From NCBI GenBank assembly GCA_029881855.1, contig JAOULU010000132.1, forward strand, positions 1 through 5,215: a stretch of 5,215 bases of DNA, written 5' to 3'. The notes under the pieces are model-generated. The model was not told the DNA's origin. It made no database searches and saw only the letters and a program-made list of their open reading frames with translations. Every line of letters starts with the position of its first letter. The stretch's first letter is position 1. This DNA comes from Nitrosomonas sp. Its GTDB lineage: Bacteria; Pseudomonadota; Gammaproteobacteria; Burkholderiales; Nitrosomonadaceae. This document shows, piece after piece, positions 1 through 5,215 of the stretch. The translations under genes were made by a program, and so were the position numbers.

Positions 1-403
1 TGATGATTATCTTACTAAACCATTCCAGATGGAAGAATTACTGGCTAGAGTTAAAGCATTGCTACGCCGCTCAACGGGTATACCCAGTTCACTTTTGATA
101 TGCCCTCCTATTTCTATTGATGTTTCTACACATTCAGTTACCGTTAATAGCATCAAAATTGAGCTGACAACATTTGAATATCGATTACTTGAACAGTTGG
201 TACGTCACCAAGGTGAAGTCCTATCTAAACAATCGTTAACAGATTATCTTTATCCTCATGATGAGGATCGTGATAGCAATGTTTTGGAGGTAATGGTTGG
301 CCGATTAAGGCGTAAGCTTGATCCTGAAGGGAAACTGTCTCCCATTGAAACACTGCGTGGTAGAGGCTATCGTTTTACTTTAAGTTGTGAAAATATGAAA
401 TGA
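1..403 (+). CDS. phoP: PhoP-like response regulator, C-terminal part (5' end outside window)
   Basis: This is the 3' part of an OmpR/PhoP-family transcriptional regulator. The reading frame is open from base 2, which gives 133 visible residues. The first residues, DDYLTKPF, are the end of a receiver domain: K6 of the KPF motif is the conserved switch lysine that contacts the phosphoryl group. The acceptor aspartate and acidic pocket lie upstream of the window. After a linker (about residues 22-36) comes a winged-helix DNA-binding domain (about 37-128). It contains the LTTFEYRLLE segment, a recognition helix around 91-106 (SNVLEVMVGRLRRKL) and the terminal wing ETLRGRGYRF. The LTxFEY, LYP, VxxGRLRRK and RGxGY pattern fits PhoP better than OmpR or PhoB. 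The ATG at 29 is internal, not the start. The stop TGA at 401-403 overlaps the kinase start, indicating one operon. PhoP assignment is by family resemblance; the regulon is unknown. Confidence 0.9.
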   Translation, partial: DDYLTKPFQMEELLARVKALLRRSTGIPSSLLICPPISIDVSTHSVTVNSIKIELTTFEYRLLEQLVRHQGEVLSKQSLTDYLYPHDEDRDSNVLEVMVGRLRRKLDPEGKLSPIETLRGRGYRFTLSCENMK

Positions 404-1746
404 TGTCGCTAAACAAACGCATACTTTTAAGTGCGACATTAGTTTTGTTGATATTTATTGTTGGTATTGCTGTTAGTTTGGATCGTGCATTTTATGACAG
501 TGCTCGCTTAGGTGTTAAAGATCACATGTTGGCAAGATTATTGATGATAATGGGTGACGCTGAGGTTGATGATTCAGGTAAATTATATATGCCTACTAAT
601 TTATTGGACACCGAGTTTAGTCGTCCTGACTCAACAACCTACGCATACATAATAGACCATACTAATAACATTGCCTGGGAGTCAACTTCTGCTATCAACA
701 AAGAAATTCCACCTCCTCGCTTACTTGCAAAAGGTGTAAATGAATTTAATCAAATTGCAATAAATAATCAGCTTTCATTTTTCTATGGCTTTGGTGTTGC
801 GTGGACCACTGAGTCAGGTAACTACCCAATGACTTTTAGCGTTATAACAGATACAAAACTTTTTGACGCTCAGATAGAACAGTATCGTGAGAGTCTTTGG
901 GGGTGGTTAAGTGTTATGGCGCTATTACTACTAATTACACAAATGGTTGTACTAAGATGGGGTTTGCGGCCCTTGCGACAGGTATCTACGGAATTAGCAG
1001 ATGTGGAATCTGGCCAACAAGATAGCGTGAAAGGGGTTTATCCAAGTGAATTAAAATTGTTAACCGATAGTATTAATTCATTAATTGAACACGAACGTAA
1101 GCAACAAAAACGCTATCGGAATGGACTTGCAGATTTAGCACATAGCTTAAAAACACCATTGGCAATATTACATGGCGTATCAATAAAATCTGAAGCAGAT
1201 ATCAATAAAGTTAGCAAAATTAAGACTATTCAAGAGCAAATTGAACGTATGGACAACCTTATTCAGTACCAGTTGCGTAGAGCAGCAACGGCTGGAAGTT
1301 CACCAGGTATGCGTTTAATAAGCCTACTCCCGATTGTGGAACGAATAGTTGCTACAGTTGGAAAGGCCTATTACGACAAGCATCCTACAATTAATATTCA
1401 AATAAAAGATTCAATTTATTTACGTATTGATGAAGGTGATTTAATGGAGTTATTAGGGAACCTTGTAGACAATGCATTTAAATGGTGCAATGAAAAAATT
1501 GATATATCTGCTGAATATAATAAAACAAGCGTCATTATCCAGATTAATGACGACGGTCCCGGTATCCAACAGGATAAAATATCTAGAATCCTAGAACGTG
1601 GTGTACGGGCGGATCAATCTATTCCCGGGCATGGTATTGGGCTTGCTATTGTGCGCGATATTATTCAAGTGTATGACGGAGACTTAATAATTAGCCAGAA
1701 TAAAAGTACTGGTGCCAGTATTACAGTTTGTCTAAATAATAAATAA
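400..1746 (+). CDS. phoQ: PhoQ-like sensor histidine kinase
   Basis: This is a complete 448-residue inner-membrane sensor kinase, expected to phosphorylate and dephosphorylate the regulator encoded just upstream. In order it has a short cytoplasmic N-terminus, TM1 (about 8-27), a periplasmic sensor of roughly 138 residues, TM2 (about 166-185), and a HAMP linker (about 186-235, with the RWGLRPLR start). The dimerisation/phosphotransfer domain has H248 in DLAHSLKTPLA. The HATPase domain has its N box at LLGNLVDNAF (N354, N358), G1 at DDGPGI (385-389) and G2 at GHGIGLAI (410-417). The HSLKT form of the H box, with Ser after the His and Thr at H+4, is typical of PhoQ, where that Thr matters for phosphatase activity. 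Length is close to the usual 450-490. Two adjacent ATGs (400 and 403) could both start it, and no clear Shine-Dalgarno is visible, so translational coupling to the regulator is likely. Oddity: the enteric PhoQ acidic Mg2+-binding cluster is not evident, so the signal may differ. Confidence 0.92.
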   Translation: MMSLNKRILLSATLVLLIFIVGIAVSLDRAFYDSARLGVKDHMLARLLMIMGDAEVDDSGKLYMPTNLLDTEFSRPDSTTYAYIIDHTNNIAWESTSAINKEIPPPRLLAKGVNEFNQIAINNQLSFFYGFGVAWTTESGNYPMTFSVITDTKLFDAQIEQYRESLWGWLSVMALLLLITQMVVLRWGLRPLRQVSTELADVESGQQDSVKGVYPSELKLLTDSINSLIEHERKQQKRYRNGLADLAHSLKTPLAILHGVSIKSEADINKVSKIKTIQEQIERMDNLIQYQLRRAATAGSSPGMRLISLLPIVERIVATVGKAYYDKHPTINIQIKDSIYLRIDEGDLMELLGNLVDNAFKWCNEKIDISAEYNKTSVIIQINDDGPGIQQDKISRILERGVRADQSIPGHGIGLAIVRDIIQVYDGDLIISQNKSTGASITVCLNNK

Positions 1747-1796
1747 AAGTGCTAAAGTTATTTTTCTTTTGGTCGTAAAATTACTTGTAACCCTCC

Positions 1797-1843
1797 AAAA
1801 GGGCCTGAAATTTGTAACCTTATAAATTTTGGCCCTTTTTTTT
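1797..1843 (+). terminator. Rho-independent terminator after the phoPQ operon
   Basis: A long hairpin begins about 50 bases after the kinase stop. The outer stem pairs AAAAGGGCC (1797-1805) with GGCCCTTTT (1831-1839). After one bulged T (1806), the inner stem pairs GAAATTTGTA (1807-1816) with TATAAATTTT (1821-1830), including two G-T wobbles. The loop is ACCT (1817-1820). This gives 19 pairs in all. The T run at 1836-1843 is partly in the stem and leaves four to eight T's as the release tract on the plus strand. Read on the minus strand, the same hairpin ends in only four T's followed by GGAGGG, so it may stop hrpA transcripts too, but less efficiently. Confidence 0.88.
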
Positions 1844-1921
1844 AGCTATTAGATATCATTTACTAGAACTATATTAAGGTATCTATATGGCTCATGTCAG
1901 GAATTATTTAGTTTAAGTTAG

Positions 1922-4900
1922 CTATTCTTTGACACTCTCCCATAATTTTTGTAGACGCTTTATTGAAACGGGTTGTGGCGTTTTTAATTCCTGTGCAAAA
2001 AAAGAAACCTGCAGCTCTTCAATCTGCCAACGAAATTCGATAAGCTTCGCATCTTTAACGCCATTTCTTTCATGTTTATCTTTACGGTATCTATATTGCT
2101 CCCACAATATTGAGATTTCCTTTCTATATTGTTCATCGCGTTCACGGTTAAAAGAAAATTTTTCTAAACGCATCTTCATCCCTTTGAGATAGCGCGGGAA
2201 ATGCTTTAAGTAAGCCCATTCAGTGTGACTTAAAAATCCTGGATAGATAAGATGACTTAATTGCTTTTGTAAAATACCTTTAATGTTGTCATCTGTAGTT
2301 TTTAATAACGATTTATGTAAGTGATAATACTCATTCCCGATAGTTTCTACTAAACTAGTAATTTCTTCTGTTGTTATAGACAATCGAGTGCGGCAATTCT
2401 GTTTATAAGCTACGAACGTGGCTTCATCTCTTGGTAGTGATTCGTCACAAATAAATGCACGGAAAGTTATTGCATCCAACATATCATGCTTGAGGTCAAT
2501 GGGATTGATAATAGATGTAAACTGTAATGCAGCTTGTTTTAAACCTGGTAAATCTTTTTTGAGTTGTTTAATTCGGTCTTTAAACTCAAAACATAACAGG
2601 CGCCATAAACCATTACGCATTGAAATATCGGCAGCATCATAAGTATCAAACAAACGTATAGAGACACTCTCTTCTTGATCAACTAGTGCAGGATAACCGA
2701 TGAGGGTTTGTTGATTACGAATAAAACTAATTTCAGTAGGTAAGTCTCCAAAATCCCAGCATTTTATATTATCGCGCTCAATATTGTTTTTATCATTGTC
2801 GGAATCAATTTCAGCGAAGCTTAATTGAGCTATTTTTCCTAATTGTTTTTGTAACGCATGTAGATCACGACTTGTTGCCAACGTTTGTTCTTCATCATCT
2901 ATTATTATGAAATTCATCAATAAATGTTCGGGAATTTCTTTTGTGTCCCAAGTACTCGCTGTAGTAGAAATTGTTGTTTTATATAAAACAAAATCTATTA
3001 ATGCATCAACTAATGAAACGGATTGAGATACTACAGGTGAGCTTTGTAAGAATTCAGTTACAGATTCAGGCAATGGCACTAGTATTCGTCGTATATGTTT
3101 AGGTAAGGTTTTAAAATACCAGGTTATTTTTTCACGTATTAGACCTGGCACCAGATAATCAAATTGCTTTTCATCTAACCGATTAAGTTGTATTAATGGA
3201 ATTGTCGTGGTAACACCATCTAAATCATGACCTGGTTTAAAACGATAAGTTAAAGATAATGCACTGCCATCAGCCAAAAATATTGCTTCAGGAAATTGAA
3301 TGTCCGTAACACTTTCTGCTTGATGCCGCATAAGCAATTCTCGACTAAGATACAGTAGTTTCGGATTATTTTTTTCAGCTTGTTTGCGCCACTTCTCAAA
3401 TCCGAAGCCATTGGTAATTTGTGCAGGAATAATGGCATTATAAAATTTAAAAATATCTTCATCTTGAACCAATATATCTTGACGTCGGGTTTTATGTTCA
3501 AGATCTTCGATTTCCTTGATTAATGCTTTGTTATAAATAAAAAAAGCAGCATTGCTGGTGTAATCTCCAGAGATCAAAGCTGCACGAATAAAGATTTCTC
3601 GTGATGTTTTTATATCTATGGTGCCAAAGTGCACACGACGTTTAGAAATGATAGTAAGGCCATATAACGTTACCCGCTCATATGCTGTTACTTGTGATCT
3701 TTTCTTTTCCCAATGTGGATCTGAATAATGTTTCTTACACAAACTACCTGCAATTGTTTCTATCCATTCAGGTTCAATTTTGGCAACACAACGTCCAAAA
3801 AGCTTTGTTGTTTCAATTAATTCAGACGCAACAATCCACTTAGCTTTGCTTTTTTTTAAGATAGATCCTGGTAAAATATAAAATTTGATGCCTCTTGCAC
3901 CCAGGTATTCACCATTCTTCTCAGTTTTAAAACCGATATTGCCTAGCAGGCCAGTTAATAATGCTCGGTGAATCTGATCATAATTGGCCGGGGCCTGATT
4001 TGTTTTGAAACTTAGTTCCTTTGTCAAAACATGTAATTGTGCGTGAATTTCACGCCATTCGCGTAATCGGCGATAAGAGAGAAAATGCTCTTTACAATGT
4101 TCAATTAACTTTCGATTTGATTTTTTATGCTTTAATAATTCATCAAAATAAATCCATAATTTTAAATAGCTCAGAAAATCTGATTGTTTATCTTGAAATT
4201 TAACATGTGCTTTGTCAGCCGCTGCTTGGTGTTCAAAAGGTCGATCACGAGGATCCTGTACGCTTAAAGCTGAAGCAATAATGAGTATTTCATGTAGACA
4301 ATTTTCTTGTTTTGCCGCCAATATGATACGTGCAATTCTGGGATCACAAGGGAATTTAGAGAGTCTCCAGCCAATTTGAGTTAGGTCTTTATTCGCATTT
4401 ATTGCACCTAATTCTGTCAGTAATTGATAGCCATCACTAATCATGCGAGATGAAGGCGGTTGTAGAAAAGGGAAGCTTTCTACATCACCAATCTTTAAGG
4501 CCAGCATACGTAGAATTACGCTAGCTAAAGAGGAGCGTAAAATCTCAGGGTCTGTAAATGCTTTCCGAGCCAAATAATCATCTTCTGAATATAACCGTAC
4601 ACAAATTCCACTGGCAACCCGACCACAGCGCCCAGCCCTCTGATTTGCCGATGCTTGTGAAATTTTTTCTATTTGTAATTGCTCAACTTTGTTACGATAA
4701 CTGTAGCGGTTTATACGCGCCCAGCCAGTGTCAATCACATAATGGATGCCAGGTACAGTCAGGGAGGTCTCGGCTACATTTGTTGCCAAAACAATCCGCC
4801 GTGTTTGACCAAGCTTGAATACTCTATCCTGGTCAGCAAACGACAAACGAGCAAATAATGGCAAAATTTCTATACCGGGCATATTTGGTCGAGAACGGTC

Positions 4901-5215
4901 AAAATGATGTTTACGAAGAGATTCTGCTGTTTCACGAATTTCTCGTTCGCCAGGGAGAAAAACTAAAATATCACCATTTCCAATTTGTATAATCTCATCA
5001 ACTGCATTTAAAATTGCACGTTGAAGATCATTATCTTCTTGTTCAGCTGTTAATGGTCTGTAAAATATCTCAACAGGATATACCCTACCCGTTACTTCAA
5101 TCACAGGTGCATTGTTGAAGTGTTGCGAAAAGCTTTGTGCATCAATTGTTGCAGAAGTTATGATGAGCTTGAGGTCTGGACGTTGGAGTAGAATTTGTCT
5201 TAGATAACCCAATAA
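1922..5215 (-). CDS. hrpA: ATP-dependent RNA helicase HrpA (DEAH box), lacking N-terminus at window edge
   Basis: This is a cytoplasmic DEAH/RHA-family RNA helicase. In E. coli, HrpA has been linked to mRNA processing and to acting on stalled ribosomes. The frame is open to the right edge, giving about 1097 residues against roughly 1300 for the family, so about 200 N-terminal residues with Walker A and DEAH lie outside. The edge sequence LLGYLRQILLQRPDLKLIITSATID normally follows directly after the DEAH motif. Counting the codon at 5210-5212 as 1, motif III SAT is at 20-22, motif IV around GDILVFLPG (80-88), motif V at ATNVAETSLTV (143-153) and motif VI at QRAGRCGR (191-198). Winged-helix and ratchet (HA2) regions follow (about 210-360), then an OB-fold (about 395-485), then the HrpA-specific DUF3418 C-terminal region (about 500-1090) with ELEHKTRRQDIL, LVPGLIREKI and CWDFGDLP. 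The stop is TAG at 1922-1924. No frameshift is seen. The TTG at 5210-5212 is an internal Leu codon, not a start. The gene is convergent with phoPQ. Confidence 0.96.
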   Translation of the reverse strand, partial: LLGYLRQILLQRPDLKLIITSATIDAQSFSQHFNNAPVIEVTGRVYPVEIFYRPLTAEQEDNDLQRAILNAVDEIIQIGNGDILVFLPGEREIRETAESLRKHHFDRSRPNMPGIEILPLFARLSFADQDRVFKLGQTRRIVLATNVAETSLTVPGIHYVIDTGWARINRYSYRNKVEQLQIEKISQASANQRAGRCGRVASGICVRLYSEDDYLARKAFTDPEILRSSLASVILRMLALKIGDVESFPFLQPPSSRMISDGYQLLTELGAINANKDLTQIGWRLSKFPCDPRIARIILAAKQENCLHEILIIASALSVQDPRDRPFEHQAAADKAHVKFQDKQSDFLSYLKLWIYFDELLKHKKSNRKLIEHCKEHFLSYRRLREWREIHAQLHVLTKELSFKTNQAPANYDQIHRALLTGLLGNIGFKTEKNGEYLGARGIKFYILPGSILKKSKAKWIVASELIETTKLFGRCVAKIEPEWIETIAGSLCKKHYSDPHWEKKRSQVTAYERVTLYGLTIISKRRVHFGTIDIKTSREIFIRAALISGDYTSNAAFFIYNKALIKEIEDLEHKTRRQDILVQDEDIFKFYNAIIPAQITNGFGFEKWRKQAEKNNPKLLYLSRELLMRHQAESVTDIQFPEAIFLADGSALSLTYRFKPGHDLDGVTTTIPLIQLNRLDEKQFDYLVPGLIREKITWYFKTLPKHIRRILVPLPESVTEFLQSSPVVSQSVSLVDALIDFVLYKTTISTTASTWDTKEIPEHLLMNFIIIDDEEQTLATSRDLHALQKQLGKIAQLSFAEIDSDNDKNNIERDNIKCWDFGDLPTEISFIRNQQTLIGYPALVDQEESVSIRLFDTYDAADISMRNGLWRLLCFEFKDRIKQLKKDLPGLKQAALQFTSIINPIDLKHDMLDAITFRAFICDESLPRDEATFVAYKQNCRTRLSITTEEITSLVETIGNEYYHLHKSLLKTTDDNIKGILQKQLSHLIYPGFLSHTEWAYLKHFPRYLKGMKMRLEKFSFNRERDEQYRKEISILWEQYRYRKDKHERNGVKDAKLIEFRWQIEELQVSFFAQELKTPQPVSIKRLQKLWESVKE

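Noticed and set aside
29..31. ATG at 29 as the start of a small 124-residue DNA-binding protein
   Set aside because: The frame is open upstream to the window edge and the residues before it, DDYLTKPFQ, are clearly the end of a receiver domain.
1785..1819. Direct repeat TTGTAACC at 1785-1792 and 1812-1819
   Set aside because: Only two 8-base copies, the second inside the terminator stem-loop; too short and isolated to call an operator or repeat element.
1850..1885. Inverted repeat TAGATA / TATCTA between the terminator and hrpA
   Set aside because: Six A/T-rich pairs around a 24-base loop with no T tract on either strand; expected by chance in such AT-rich DNA.
1929..2192. Open frame on the plus strand opposite the hrpA 3' end
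   Set aside because: It is antisense to a conserved part of HrpA, Cys/Ser-rich in a way typical of shadow translation, and has no recognisable domain.
2418..2642. Open frame on the plus strand inside hrpA
   Set aside because: Antisense to DUF3418 coding sequence, with no ribosome-binding site or domain seen.
3250..3501. 83-residue open frame on the minus strand in another frame of hrpA
   Set aside because: Overlaps the intact helicase frame on the same strand; no frameshift is needed to explain hrpA here and no domain is recognisable.
4021..4203. 60-residue open frame on the plus strand opposite hrpA
   Set aside because: Antisense to the HrpA HA2 region, no recognisable features.
4558..4818. 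86-residue open frame on the plus strand opposite hrpA
   Set aside because: Antisense to helicase motifs V and VI, whose conservation explains the open frame.
5210..5212. TTG as a possible hrpA start codon giving a 1096-residue protein
   Set aside because: The preceding codon in frame (5213-5215, Leu) continues the family-typical LLGYL segment that follows the DEAH motif, so the gene simply runs off the window edge.

Overview
This 5.2 kb window looks like ordinary chromosomal core sequence from an AT-rich gammaproteobacterium. The evidence is a PhoP/PhoQ-type two-component pair and a long HrpA-type DEAH-box RNA helicase with the proteobacterial C-terminal extension. Genus cannot be fixed from the sequence alone. 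I see no mobile element, CRISPR array, tRNA, rRNA or genomic-island signature, and no previously undescribed system.

Layout: (1) Bases 1-403, plus strand, hold the 3' part of a PhoP-like OmpR-family response regulator, whose phospho-acceptor half lies upstream of the window. (2) Bases 400-1746, plus strand, hold a complete PhoQ-like sensor histidine kinase whose start overlaps the regulator's stop codon, so the two form one operon. (3) Bases 1747-1921 are a short intergenic stretch with a strong intrinsic terminator, a 19-bp stem with one bulged base followed by a T run. (4) Bases 1922-5215, minus strand, hold the hrpA helicase gene, convergent with the operon. It runs off the right edge, so its N-terminal Walker A and DEAH motifs are outside the window, while everything from helicase motif III to the C-terminus is present in one uninterrupted frame.

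The kinase and regulator would work together as a membrane sensor and a DNA-binding response protein. Family knowledge points to envelope or cation stress, but this kinase lacks the enteric Mg2+-binding acidic cluster, so the signal is uncertain. The helicase is a separate transcription unit that acts on RNA or ribosomes. Nothing in the sequence links it functionally to the two-component system beyond convergent adjacency.
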